NCBI RefSeq assembly: GCF_017794965.1
Contig: NZ_CP051240.1
Location: 372,001-436,000 of the forward strand
Source of the DNA: Alcanivorax sp.
Lineage (GTDB): Bacteria; Pseudomonadota; Gammaproteobacteria; Pseudomonadales; Alcanivoracaceae
Direction of reading: 5' to 3'
DNA length: 64,000 nt
The translations under genes were made by a program, and so were the position numbers. Of the stretch, positions 54,179-62,825 are shown piece after piece. A model generated the notes under the pieces. That model was not told the DNA's origin, did no database searches, and saw only the letters and a program-made list of their open reading frames with translations. The first letter of the stretch is position 1. Every line of letters begins with the position of its first letter.

Positions 54179-54604
54179 TCATGCGGCGCGACCTGACGAC
54201 GAGGATGGCTCATCGCCTATCTCGAAGAAGTCATTCACCAACGCTTCGATATAGTGCTCAGCCTGCTTGTCGCTGGGGAGATGGCCGGTAGTGAGCAGTT
54301 GCTCACCCAGCCATTCGCCCAGCTCGCTGACCACTTCATACTCGAAGATGCCGGGGCGTCCACGGGGTTCGAACCAGACGTGGGAGACGGTCTGCCACAG
54401 TGGGTCCAGGTATTCACAGGAGGCGATGATCAGCTCGATGCAGCCACTGTCCCAGGTCTCCAGGATGCGGCGACTGCGTCCCGGATCGCCGGGATGACAC
54501 ATCAGGCCTTCATGCAGGAACGCGCCCCACACCGCTGCCAATTCAGCAGGCATAGGGCGGCAGTCCCATACCGCCAACAGGCGGTAGAGCCATTTCAGAT
54601 TCAT
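54179..54604 (-). CDS. Hypothetical element protein
   Basis: 141 residues from the ATG at 54604 (CTGGAGAACACC upstream). The upstream in-frame extension is rejected. It starts MNLKWLYRLLAVWDC and ends in an acidic Ser-rich tail (DEPSSSSGRAA). I do not recognise a family. It lies between the YqaJ and DUF932 genes on the same strand, so it is presumably co-transcribed with them. Confidence 0.55.
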   Translation of the reverse strand: MNLKWLYRLLAVWDCRPMPAELAAVWGAFLHEGLMCHPGDPGRSRRILETWDSGCIELIIASCEYLDPLWQTVSHVWFEPRGRPGIFEYEVVSELGEWLGEQLLTTGHLPSDKQAEHYIEALVNDFFEIGDEPSSSSGRAA

Positions 54605-54665
54605 GGTGTTCTCCAGGTTTTCTTTGAAGCGGGAATAGAGATAGGGGAGAAAGATCAGACCGGTA

Positions 54666-55634
54666 TCAGGCGACCAGTAGGGAGGTTTGTTCCAGAGCGC
54701 GTTGCTTGATCTGGGCACCCTTGCCGAACCAGGCTGAGTCCAGCCGGTTGTCGGTGCTGCGGGCTCGCCGCTCATGGTCCACGAACTCGGTGACCGCATT
54801 GAGCAGGCCGTAGGCTGTGTTCTTTGCGGATGTCAGATCCGATCCGCGTCCTGCGCCGTCATAGAGTGACATGGCTTTCTTCATGGCCTGTTCGTTGGCC
54901 TTCACCGGCATGCCCGGTGGCTGATAGGCGGTATCGGTGAAGATGGTCTGTATGACCTTCTCGGCCGTCTTGCGGGTGATGCGGCGCTCGCTGAGGGCCT
55001 TCAGGCGATACATGAAGTCATCCCAGGCAGAGACAGAAATACCCAGCTGTTTCTTCACCGATTGCGGGTCGAAGGTGGTGTTGTGGCGCACTTTCACCGC
55101 GTGGGTGTTGCCATTCAGTGCGACGGCGAGAGTGTTGTTACACACCACCCGGATACTGGTGAACTGCGCTGTGGTGGCCAGGGTACCGTCACAGGCGGTA
55201 GCTAGCAGCACATAGCCGTTGGTTTGGTCATTGCCTGCCAACGTGCCGGACTGCCCGGTACGCGCCAGAGCCCACAGCTTGCGGCCCCCTTTCAGGACGC
55301 CCGCGGTCTCCAGCTCGAAGCCGGATTGCTCGGTAAGATCCCGGTAGAACTCCAGCACCTCACGGGGCTGAACCACCTTAAAGCGGTTGCTCACTACCGA
55401 CAGGGGCTCTTGATTGTCAGAACGGAACAGCACCTTCTGATCCGGGAACGATGAGATCTGGCCGAGCGCGCCGGCTTCGCTGCTGATAAAGCGCACCGGG
55501 GTCTCACGGATCTCCCAATCCATGCCCGCTTCGCGCATCCAGACTTCCAGCGGCTGTTGGCTGGCCAGCTGGTTGCCCAGCCCGTGCCAGGGGGTACGGC
55601 CTACATAGGCCATGTTTTCGACAAGATGTGCCAT
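54666..55634 (-). CDS. DUF932 phage/plasmid-like protein
   Basis: 322 residues. The DUF932 signature is clear: MAHLVENMAYVGRTPWHGLG, ETPVRF, VSNRFKVVQPREVLEFYRDL, TRIVCNNTLA-like TSIRVVCNNTLAVAL, and KVRHNTTFDP. DUF932 genes sit near YqaJ and RadC in plasmids and ICEs; the biochemical role is unknown, perhaps in single-strand DNA recombination. Confidence 0.88.
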   Translation of the reverse strand: MAHLVENMAYVGRTPWHGLGNQLASQQPLEVWMREAGMDWEIRETPVRFISSEAGALGQISSFPDQKVLFRSDNQEPLSVVSNRFKVVQPREVLEFYRDLTEQSGFELETAGVLKGGRKLWALARTGQSGTLAGNDQTNGYVLLATACDGTLATTAQFTSIRVVCNNTLAVALNGNTHAVKVRHNTTFDPQSVKKQLGISVSAWDDFMYRLKALSERRITRKTAEKVIQTIFTDTAYQPPGMPVKANEQAMKKAMSLYDGAGRGSDLTSAKNTAYGLLNAVTEFVDHERRARSTDNRLDSAWFGKGAQIKQRALEQTSLLVA

Positions 55635-55675
55635 GGTGAATCTCCTGTTAAAGAGGGAATGCCCAAAGGGCAGGG

Positions 55676-56170
55676 CTAGAGCCAGCCGCGCTCGGCGAGG
55701 CTCACGTAGCTGGAACGGGACACCACAAAGTGGTCCAACACCCGCACATCGATCAGTGCGAGGGCGTCCTTGAGGCGTTTGGTGATTTGCCGGTCGGCAG
55801 TGGAGGGCTCACTGCAACCGGAAGGGTGGTTATGGGCGAAGATGATGGCTGCGGCATTGCAGTCCAGAGCGCGTTGCACTACCACGCGGGGGTAAACAGC
55901 GGAGCTATCAATGGTGCCGTTGAACAAGGTCTCGAAACTGAGCACCTTGTGCTTGTTGTTGAGGAAGATGGCCGAGAAGACTTCGTTTTTCTCCTGTGCC
56001 AGAGCCAGTTGCAGGAACTGGGCGACATCGGTAGGCGCGGTCAGGGCCTCCCGGTCGGTAAGCTCATCCAGCAGGATGGTGGCCGCCGTACTGACGATCT
56101 CCTCGGGTTTAACGCAGCCCTGTACGTGGTACAGGCCCTGCTCGTTCTTTACGAAAGTGGGAATATCCAT
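55676..56170 (-). CDS. radC: RadC-family JAB-domain protein
   Basis: 164 residues. The JAMM/MPN+ motif HNHPSGCSEPSTAD supplies His, His, Ser and Asp ligands, with the upstream Glu near EVFSAIFLN. RadC-like proteins of this short form occur in mobile elements. The old claim of a role in RecA-dependent repair has been withdrawn; a deubiquitinase-like metallopeptidase fold is known but no substrate. It is the upstream gene of the YqaJ/DUF932 set on the minus strand. Confidence 0.9.
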   Translation of the reverse strand: MDIPTFVKNEQGLYHVQGCVKPEEIVSTAATILLDELTDREALTAPTDVAQFLQLALAQEKNEVFSAIFLNNKHKVLSFETLFNGTIDSSAVYPRVVVQRALDCNAAAIIFAHNHPSGCSEPSTADRQITKRLKDALALIDVRVLDHFVVSRSSYVSLAERGWL

Positions 56171-56243
56171 TCAGGCCTCCAAAGGGGCATAAAGAAGCCC
56201 GCACAAGGCGGGCTTCGGAGTGGTGGGCAAAGGGAAGAGGGGG

Positions 56244-56576
56244 TTACTCAGAATCGAGGCGGAAGCTGTGTCCGCAGTCCAGGCATTCCAGGTTGTCGAG
56301 ATAGGTCTCGTCGAGCTTGGCTCCCAGCGCGGCACCGGCTTCACCTCCGGCAACGCCACCAGCTAGACCGCCGAGCACGGCACCTGCGATACCGCCGATG
56401 GCGGACCCGGCAGGGCCAAACGCCAAGCCGACAGTAGCGCCAACCCGAGCACCACTGGTCGCCATGGCAAACCCACTGGCAGCGCCGGCAGCCGTGCCAA
56501 CAGTCCCGCCAACCTTGCGGCCATTTTGCAGGGCGACGATTCGGATGGAGCGGCAGGACGGACATTGAATGATCAT
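56244..56576 (-). CDS. Zinc-ribbon protein with glycine-zipper core
   Basis: 110 residues from the ATG at 56576. N-terminal IIQCPSCRS and C-terminal LECLDCGHSF each bring a CxxC pair that may bind one zinc. Between them is a long Gly/Ala-rich, zipper-like segment (GGIAGAVLGGLAGGVAGGEA), which may insert in a membrane or self-assemble. Its ribosome site lies inside a hairpin. It is next to radC on the same strand. Confidence 0.6.
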   Translation of the reverse strand: MIIQCPSCRSIRIVALQNGRKVGGTVGTAAGAASGFAMATSGARVGATVGLAFGPAGSAIGGIAGAVLGGLAGGVAGGEAGAALGAKLDETYLDNLECLDCGHSFRLDSE

Positions 56577-56580
56577 GAAA

Positions 56581-56630
56581 CCTCCATGAGATGGGGTCAG
56601 GAAGGACATTCCTTCCCGGCTTCATGGAGG
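56581..56630 (-). promoter_or_regulatory. Hairpin that can hide the ribosome site of the zinc-ribbon/zipper gene
   Basis: CCTCCATGA (56581-56589) pairs with TCATGGAGG (56622-56630), with an inner stem GGAAGG (56600-56605)/CCTTCC. On the minus strand the 3' arm contains GGAGG, four bases before the ATG at 56576. Folding would occlude the ribosome-binding site. Confidence 0.55.
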
Positions 56631-56639
56631 TGATATGTG

Positions 56640-56986
56640 TTTGAAAATAATTAGATTAGAGCTGTTTATGTGAAAGCCAAGGAGATAGAGGCGCTTTGAT
56701 AGGTTGTCAGAGTTTTATGTCTCTTTGTGCTGCCTGTAGTCCGTAGACTTTTGTAAATCACATGTGTTGAATTGCGATCGTGAAAGACGAGAATATGAAT
56801 AGCAAAATTCGCTATTCAGTTGGGGGTAATGTTCGCCCAAATGGAAGTGCGCTCTATGTCGCAAGAGAAGTTGTGATAAATGTTGTTTGGATAGATGCAT
56901 GCACTATCGGCTGGATCATATAATCCAAGAAGAGTGCGAGGGCTCATGCTAAGCTATGTTAGTCTGCGGAGTTTTCAAGAGCCCGC
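56640..56986. other. Gene-free gap at the end of the mobile module
   Basis: About 350 AT-rich bases without a recognisable gene, tRNA or repeat. It separates the mobile module from the RND operon. Confidence 0.35.
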
Positions 56987-59900
56987 CTAGAACCGCACGC
57001 GGAAGAAAAGTGAATAAAGCACAGGTATTGCCACCATGGTAAGCAGAGTGGCGAAGGCAAGCCCCCCCATGATAGTAATCGCCATGCTCGAAAAGAAGGC
57101 GTCCCACATCAGAGGTATCATGCCGAGAATGGTGGTGAAGGCCGCGAGGATCACGGGGCGCAGGCGGCTGACGCTGCCATCGACTAGTGCATCTCTCATT
57201 AGCTTACCGTCCTTGACCTGTGCGTCGACTTCGTCAATTAACACGATGGCATTTTTCATCAGCATTCCGGAAAGGCTGAGGAAGCCGAGCATTGCCATGA
57301 AAGTGAATGGCTGACCAGTTAGTAACAGGCCGATGCTCACGCCACAGATCGACATTGGTACGATCAGCCAGATTATCAGCGGCTGACGGACCTTTCCGAA
57401 CAATAATACTGAAATTACCAGCATCACAAGGATCCCCAGCGGTACCTGTTTCGCCAGGGACGCTTGCGCTTCGCTGGCTTTCTCATATTCGCCGCCCCAT
57501 TCCAGAGCATAACCTTTTGGCAGCGGTAGCGTTTCCACCGCGTTATGTAATTGTCGCAATGCTTGGTCGGCAGTCAGGTCGCCAATCGGTTCGGCCTGAA
57601 CTTTGAGCGCGCGTATACGGTTGCGCCGATGAATAAGGGATTCTTCGGTGGCAATTTCTAGTCCGCTTAGCACCTGGCTAACAGGAACGTAGGTCTGTTC
57701 GGCGCTGCTCCACATAACACGGTTGCCGAGTTTGCTGACGCTGCCACGTTCCTCGCTGGGAGGACGTACCACAATTGGTATTTGCGAGTCATATTCGCGG
57801 TAGGTGCCGGCTTGGATACCGGTAGTGGCAAATAGTGATGACGTTTTCACTTCTGCACGGCCAACGCCGGCGATACGTGCTCGTTCTTCATCGAAATGCG
57901 GTACCACGACAACCTCCCGCGTACGCCAATCGATTCTGATATCTTGCACAACATTACTCTCTTGGAAAATTTGTTGTGCTTGCTCACCAAGTTGACGAAG
58001 CACAGCAGGATCGTTGCCCTTAAAGCGTGCCTCAATCTTGGCCCCGCCACCAGGGCCGAACATCATCGTTTGTGGGTACACCTCGAGGGACGGATATTGG
58101 TTTGCTAGAACTACTCTTAATTCATCAATCAGGCCGTTAATCAACTGACGATTAGTTACGCGCACGATCAGCTGACCATAGGATGGATTTGGTAGCTCCG
58201 GTTCATAAGTCAGCATGAAGCGGCTGGCGCCCTGGCCAACAAAGGTGGTGACTGCTTCTACTTCATCGTGAGCGAGAATCAGACTTTCTATTTCGCTTAT
58301 CTGCCGCGCGGTTTCTTGTATATCGGCACCCTGACGTAGCCACACATTAAGGTAGAACATTGGCATGTTCGATGGCGGGAAGAAAGCATGTCGAACAAAA
58401 CCGAAGCCGACTATCGAAATTACGGTAATCATAACTAGTGCGGTAACGGTGATGCCTCGGTTTTTTAGTGCAAGCAGAAGGATCATGCGGTACTTGCCGT
58501 AGCTTGCATGCGCGTAGGGATCTTCGCCTTCTTCATACTGGTGGCCATCAAACAAATAGTGGCCCATAAGTGGCGTAACAGTGATCGCCAGCAGCCAACT
58601 TAACAACAGTGAAATGGAAATAACTGCGAACAGCGAGAACAGGAATTCGCCGGTCACGTCTTGCGACAGGCCGATCCCGGAAAATGCCATGATGCCGATA
58701 ACAGTGGCGCCAAGCAGCGGGATTTGGGTGCGACGACAGGCTTCGCTTGCGGCATTCTCGGCACTTTTGCCGCGCTGGATACCGATTAGCATACCTTCGG
58801 CAATGACGATGGCATTATCAACTAGCATCCCCATGGCGATAATCAAGGCGCCGAGAGAAATGCGCTCCATTTCGATGGCAAAAATTGCCATAAAAAACAC
58901 TGTGCCAAGCACGGTAAGTAAAAGGGTGCTGCCGACGGCAACTCCGACGCGCCAGCCCATGGCCAGACAAAGGACACAGATTACAATAGCCACTGACAAT
59001 GCAAGACTGGCAAGGAAGTCATCAATCGCTTTGTCAACCACAAGGTGCTGCTGGTAAATCGGCTTAATATGCACACCTAACGGAATATGGTAGCGAATTT
59101 TATCAAGGTGCTCGTTGACCGCGTGCCCTACCTCGACAATGTTGGCATTTTGCAGGCCGGCGATAGCGAGGGTGAACGCCCTTTCGCCATCATAATTGAT
59201 AAGTTCCCTGGGGATATCGTCGGTAGCGCGGTATACGGACGCCACATCGCTCAGGCTGAATTGCTCCGTGGAACCGGGTCGACCGATGCGTAACGCCTCA
59301 ATGGCTGCGACTGAATCAAAACCGGGTTCGCCGCTAATGCGAATGCGGCGTCCATCGATTTTAAAAGAACCGCCGGATTGCATGCGGTTTTCCGATTGTA
59401 GAGCGTTGAGCACTACTTCCAGCGGAATGCCGAGGCTGACCAGGCTTTCTTGGGAGATATCCACATAAATGACTTCTGACGGCTCGCCTGCGGTGGTGAC
59501 TTTCGACACATTTGGCACATTCAATAACTCGCGGCGTAGGAAGCGCGAGAGCTCGCGTACCTCGGAATCAGTTAGGTCTGGTGCGACGACCGCAAAGAAA
59601 ATTCCGAACACATCGCCATAGTCATCATGGACAGTGGAATTTAAAGCCCCAATTGGCAGGAAGCTTTGTGCGTCACCGACCTTGCGTCGCAGTTCATCCC
59701 AAACTTGCGGCATTGTGTCGCCGTCATACTGGTTCTTTATCTCGACCTTGATAATAGACTCACCGGGTCGAGATCGCGAGGTCAGTCGTTTCAGCTGTGG
59801 TAATTGCTGGATGGCGGATTCCAGCGGCTCGGTGATTTCCTTTTCTACTTCTACTGCGGTGGCGCCAGGGTAGGGCGTGACCACCAGTGCCATCTTGATG

Positions 59901-60022
59901 GTGAAGGCAGGGTCTTCGAGGCGGCCAATATTGTTCATTCCCCACAAGCCGCCGAGCAGGCATGCAAGTATAATCAGCCAGGTGTTGACAGGGCGCTTGA
60001 TGGAGGTGCGTGCGATATCCAT
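56987..60022 (-). CDS. RND-family efflux permease
   Basis: 1011 residues with the HAE1-type layout: a first transmembrane helix at TWLIILACLLGGLWGM, a large periplasmic loop, then a transmembrane bundle (AIVICVLCLAMG, LGALIIAMGMLVDNAIVIAE with the central conserved Asp), a second loop and a final bundle. The motif VDNAIVI and the C-terminal GIPLM-like region support proton-driven efflux. It follows the adaptor gene by 11 bases. There is no outer-membrane channel gene in the window, so a TolC-type partner must be elsewhere. Substrates are unknown. Confidence 0.92.
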   Translation of the reverse strand: MDIARTSIKRPVNTWLIILACLLGGLWGMNNIGRLEDPAFTIKMALVVTPYPGATAVEVEKEITEPLESAIQQLPQLKRLTSRSRPGESIIKVEIKNQYDGDTMPQVWDELRRKVGDAQSFLPIGALNSTVHDDYGDVFGIFFAVVAPDLTDSEVRELSRFLRRELLNVPNVSKVTTAGEPSEVIYVDISQESLVSLGIPLEVVLNALQSENRMQSGGSFKIDGRRIRISGEPGFDSVAAIEALRIGRPGSTEQFSLSDVASVYRATDDIPRELINYDGERAFTLAIAGLQNANIVEVGHAVNEHLDKIRYHIPLGVHIKPIYQQHLVVDKAIDDFLASLALSVAIVICVLCLAMGWRVGVAVGSTLLLTVLGTVFFMAIFAIEMERISLGALIIAMGMLVDNAIVIAEGMLIGIQRGKSAENAASEACRRTQIPLLGATVIGIMAFSGIGLSQDVTGEFLFSLFAVISISLLLSWLLAITVTPLMGHYLFDGHQYEEGEDPYAHASYGKYRMILLLALKNRGITVTALVMITVISIVGFGFVRHAFFPPSNMPMFYLNVWLRQGADIQETARQISEIESLILAHDEVEAVTTFVGQGASRFMLTYEPELPNPSYGQLIVRVTNRQLINGLIDELRVVLANQYPSLEVYPQTMMFGPGGGAKIEARFKGNDPAVLRQLGEQAQQIFQESNVVQDIRIDWRTREVVVVPHFDEERARIAGVGRAEVKTSSLFATTGIQAGTYREYDSQIPIVVRPPSEERGSVSKLGNRVMWSSAEQTYVPVSQVLSGLEIATEESLIHRRNRIRALKVQAEPIGDLTADQALRQLHNAVETLPLPKGYALEWGGEYEKASEAQASLAKQVPLGILVMLVISVLLFGKVRQPLIIWLIVPMSICGVSIGLLLTGQPFTFMAMLGFLSLSGMLMKNAIVLIDEVDAQVKDGKLMRDALVDGSVSRLRPVILAAFTTILGMIPLMWDAFFSSMAITIMGGLAFATLLTMVAIPVLYSLFFRVRF

Positions 60023-60033
60023 GAGGCGCCCTC

Positions 60034-61158
60034 TCAGAATCCGTTGAATGGGGTTACGTGCATGTTATCGTGCAATAGCCGCACGCCAGCACTAACAACC
60101 TGTTCGTTACCTGAGAGACCGGCGACCAGAGCGTGGCCCTGCTTGGTGAAGCCATGTACCTTGACCGTCTGTGCAGTCACCACAGATTTTTTCGGTTGGT
60201 AAACCCACACACGGAAATTGCCTTCGGCATCGCTGTCAAGTGCGGACTGAGGAATGTCAATCATGGCATCCGGGCGGTTGCTGGCTTCACTTACACGCAC
60301 CGTAACGGTCATACCCGGTAAAATTGTCTTTTCGTGCTGGGGCGCCAAGCTGAAGGTGACGCGATAGGATTGTGCTACGGAATTCGGCTCGGTTTCATGT
60401 TCGTGATATTTGAGCGGCAACGGATGCTCCGAGTCGTTACCGAAAATTGCGTCGGCCATCAGTCGTTCCGGTGATTCAAGAGTCGCCATCAAGTTTTCCG
60501 GGACGTTGATGTGCACACGGAATTCCTCCACGTTTTGCACTCGCACGATTTTTGCGCCAGCGTGTACGTTGGTGAACGGATCGACCAGTCGTCGTGTTAC
60601 CAGTGCATCGAACGGTGCGAGGATGCGTGTGTAGGCAAGGTTTCTTTGTGCTGTAACAAGAGCAACTTTGCGCAGTTTGTGTGCGGTTTCGGCCTGATCG
60701 AATTTTGCTTGCGGCAGTGTGCCGCGTTCGAACAAGGTACGGGTTCTCTCAAGATCGCGCGAGGCCTGTTCGAGTTGCAGTTCAGCTTCGCGCACCGCGA
60801 GTTGGTAATCAGATGAATCAAGCGCGGCGATTAGTGTCCCCTTAGCAACAAACTTGCCCTGATGGACCGGCATATCGATGATGCGGCCACTCACCTGAAA
60901 AGACAGGTCTACTGTGTTGACTGCCTCGACGCGACCGACGAAGTGGCGAGCTGCTTGAAAGTTTTTATTACTGCTGACTTGGTAGAGTCGGACCGTACGG
61001 GGCTCCATTGCAGCTTTATCATTGCCGCCGCAGGCTGACAGCAACAGGGTAGCGTAGACAAAGATAGCAAGAGTAATGCAGCCATTGCGTAGCGGTATTG
61101 GTGACACGCTTTTGGCGTGTGCATGCATGCCGGAAAAGGATGCTGGATTTTGTCTCAT
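60034..61158 (-). CDS. RND efflux periplasmic adaptor (membrane fusion) lipoprotein
   Basis: 374 residues. The lipobox LLLSACGG anchors it in the inner membrane. The adaptor hallmarks follow: RHFVGRVEAVNTVDLSFQVSG, the hairpin segments ELQLEQASRDLERTRTLFERG, and ILAPFDALVTRRLVDPFTNV. The ATG overlaps the stop of the TetR gene, giving an operon tetR-adaptor-permease. It probably connects the permease to an outer-membrane channel encoded elsewhere. Confidence 0.92.
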   Translation of the reverse strand: MRQNPASFSGMHAHAKSVSPIPLRNGCITLAIFVYATLLLSACGGNDKAAMEPRTVRLYQVSSNKNFQAARHFVGRVEAVNTVDLSFQVSGRIIDMPVHQGKFVAKGTLIAALDSSDYQLAVREAELQLEQASRDLERTRTLFERGTLPQAKFDQAETAHKLRKVALVTAQRNLAYTRILAPFDALVTRRLVDPFTNVHAGAKIVRVQNVEEFRVHINVPENLMATLESPERLMADAIFGNDSEHPLPLKYHEHETEPNSVAQSYRVTFSLAPQHEKTILPGMTVTVRVSEASNRPDAMIDIPQSALDSDAEGNFRVWVYQPKKSVVTAQTVKVHGFTKQGHALVAGLSGNEQVVSAGVRLLHDNMHVTPFNGF

Positions 61159-61700
61159 TTGAGCAGATCCTTGGCCAGTCGTTGCAGTTGTTGGTAAACC
61201 AGCCTGCGTTGGTCGCTGGGTACCGGTGAGATATCAAGTAATTCCTGGAACAGCAGGCCGTCGGCGGCTGCCCACAGCAACCATGCCGTGGGAGATTCCC
61301 GTTCTTCTTCGAGGATATGTTTGCGGGTTTGCTGAATGTATTGACGCAGCGGGTCGAGCAGGGCCGGCTGCTCAGCGGCGGAGGTCAGTATGGCCATGGT
61401 GACCCTGGGGTCGAGCACATCAGGATCCATCCGTGCTGCAAGCATGGCGCGCAGGACGCTCCAGGGCTGGCCCGACAACGTTTGCTCATGCGTCTCGCGA
61501 ACTGTTCTGGTGCGGGCGATTAGGCGTTCGAGCATTGCCTGGAGTAGAGCTTCTTTAGTGGCAAAGTGGTAGAGAAGTCCGCCTTTGCTGAAGCCGCTTT
61601 CACGGGCAACTTTGTCAAGGGTAATGCGCCCGGATCCGTGCTCTACGGCTATGCGCTGAGCAGCATCCAAGATCATGTCACGAGTAGAGGCGGTGTTCAT
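61155..61700 (-). CDS. TetR-family repressor of the efflux operon
   Basis: 181 residues. The N-terminal helix-turn-helix (RITLDKVARESGFSKGGLLY, then HFATKEALLQ) is standard TetR. The C-terminal ligand domain includes LWAAADGLLFQEL. As the first gene of the operon it likely represses its own promoter in the gap up to 61780. Confidence 0.9.
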   Translation of the reverse strand: MNTASTRDMILDAAQRIAVEHGSGRITLDKVARESGFSKGGLLYHFATKEALLQAMLERLIARTRTVRETHEQTLSGQPWSVLRAMLAARMDPDVLDPRVTMAILTSAAEQPALLDPLRQYIQQTRKHILEEERESPTAWLLWAAADGLLFQELLDISPVPSDQRRLVYQQLQRLAKDLLK

Positions 61701-61765
61701 GGCGGTTCCTAGTACGAACTACATGGTCTACTTAATGTACCAACTAGACGGTAAAGTAGCCAGTT
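61701..61765 (-). promoter_or_regulatory. Probable TetR operator region
   Basis: The minus strand holds TAGTTGGTAC and TAGTTCGTAC as direct near-repeats about 26 bases apart, with a related TAGACC between them. These lie immediately upstream of the repressor gene and fit a TetR operator. Confidence 0.45.
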
Positions 61766-61860
61766 ATTTGATCTTGGTGTGGATGGCTGTGTTGTAAGGG
61801 GTTGGATGATCGCCCGGGTTCGTTCATATGCTGTTGGTGGTTTGAATTATTCCTCTGGCA

Positions 61861-61890
61861 TTGACATTTGGTTGTATGACCAAATAAGAT
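61861..61890 (+). promoter_or_regulatory. Promoter with palindromic operator for the hydrolase operon
   Basis: A -35 TTGACA (61861-61866) and -10 TAAGAT (61885-61890) are 18 bases apart. The spacer is a near-complete palindrome ATTTGGT-N6-ACCAAAT (61866-61885). It also fits the TNGTNNNACNA pattern of GntR-type sites. A repressor would block the promoter. Confidence 0.55.
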
Positions 61891-61955
61891 ATTCGAAAGT
61901 GCCGCTTTTTTTGCGGCTTGACCATCCTGAAGAGCCCTGTCTATTTGGAGGAGCC

Positions 61956-62825
61956 ATGAAATCTATCCCTATTCAGCCGCGCAAAGTCGCCTTTGATGTC
62001 TCATCAGTGCCACGGCACTGGAATGGCGGTGACCCCGTGCTGACCCGCTTTTTTGATGCTCTCTCAGTGCATTTCCCGGAGGGAGAGCGCTTCTTTATCC
62101 AATCAGTGCGTAACTTCAAGGATCAGGTGACAGATGATCAGCTGAGTGAGGATATTCGCCACTTTATTCGGCAAGAAGGTCAGCATGGGATTGTCCATGA
62201 TCGCTTTAACGATGTTATGGCAAGCCAGGGTGTAGACGTGGATAAGGTAACGGCGAATCTAAGGACGTTTATTCGCACCACACAAAAGTACCTGCCGAAG
62301 AAGTATCAGCTCGCCATGACGGCGGCGTTTGAGCACTTTACGGCAACCTTGGGCGAAACCATGGTCAGCGAGAAGAGCGAGATGTTTAGCGAGGCTGACC
62401 CCGTCATGAGAGCGCTATTTCTGTGGCACGGGGTCGAAGAAGTAGAGCACAAGGCCGTGGCCTATGATCTTTATCAGGGCGCAGCAGGTGGAGGCTACTT
62501 GACGCGCGCGTCTGCGTTGGTGGTTGCGACCCTGATGGTTCACCTTGTCGTGGCTCCAGTATTTTGGAATATGCTCAAGCTTGATGGCGTAACGCGCCAG
62601 CCTGGTGTGATTCTGCGGGGCCTGAACAAGCTTTATGGGCGAAAAGGTATTCTCACAGGCATGCTGCCTGATTTCCTCGCTTGGTTCCGCCCTGGGTTCC
62701 ACCCTTGGGATACCGGTATGCCAGAGAAGGTTGCCGCGTGGTTGGCGGAGTATGAGACTCATGGAGATCCGATGCGGGCGTCGGAAACCATTTACGGTCC
62801 GGCTCCAGTGAGTGAGGCAGCCTGA
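61956..62825 (+). CDS. Metal-dependent hydrolase of the PF10118 type
   Basis: 289 residues from the ATG at 61956, which has TTGGAGGAG upstream. The Metal_hydrol family pattern is present: RHWNGGDPVLTRFFDALSVH, FPEGERFFI, IRHFIRQEGQHGIVHDRFN and WHGVEEVEHKAVAYDLYQ, whose Glu and His residues form the di-iron-like site. The substrate is unknown. Its stop overlaps the next start (TGATG). Confidence 0.85.
   Translation: MKSIPIQPRKVAFDVSSVPRHWNGGDPVLTRFFDALSVHFPEGERFFIQSVRNFKDQVTDDQLSEDIRHFIRQEGQHGIVHDRFNDVMASQGVDVDKVTANLRTFIRTTQKYLPKKYQLAMTAAFEHFTATLGETMVSEKSEMFSEADPVMRALFLWHGVEEVEHKAVAYDLYQGAAGGGYLTRASALVVATLMVHLVVAPVFWNMLKLDGVTRQPGVILRGLNKLYGRKGILTGMLPDFLAWFRPGFHPWDTGMPEKVAAWLAEYETHGDPMRASETIYGPAPVSEAA

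Noticed and set aside
56715..56900. Small minus-strand frame between the mobile module and the RND operon
   Set aside because: No ribosome site, domain or coding bias; treated as non-coding.
61779..61955. Longer N-terminus for the metal-dependent hydrolase
   Set aside because: It would cross the promoter and palindrome; the ATG at 61956 has a strong ribosome site and gives the family's normal beginning.
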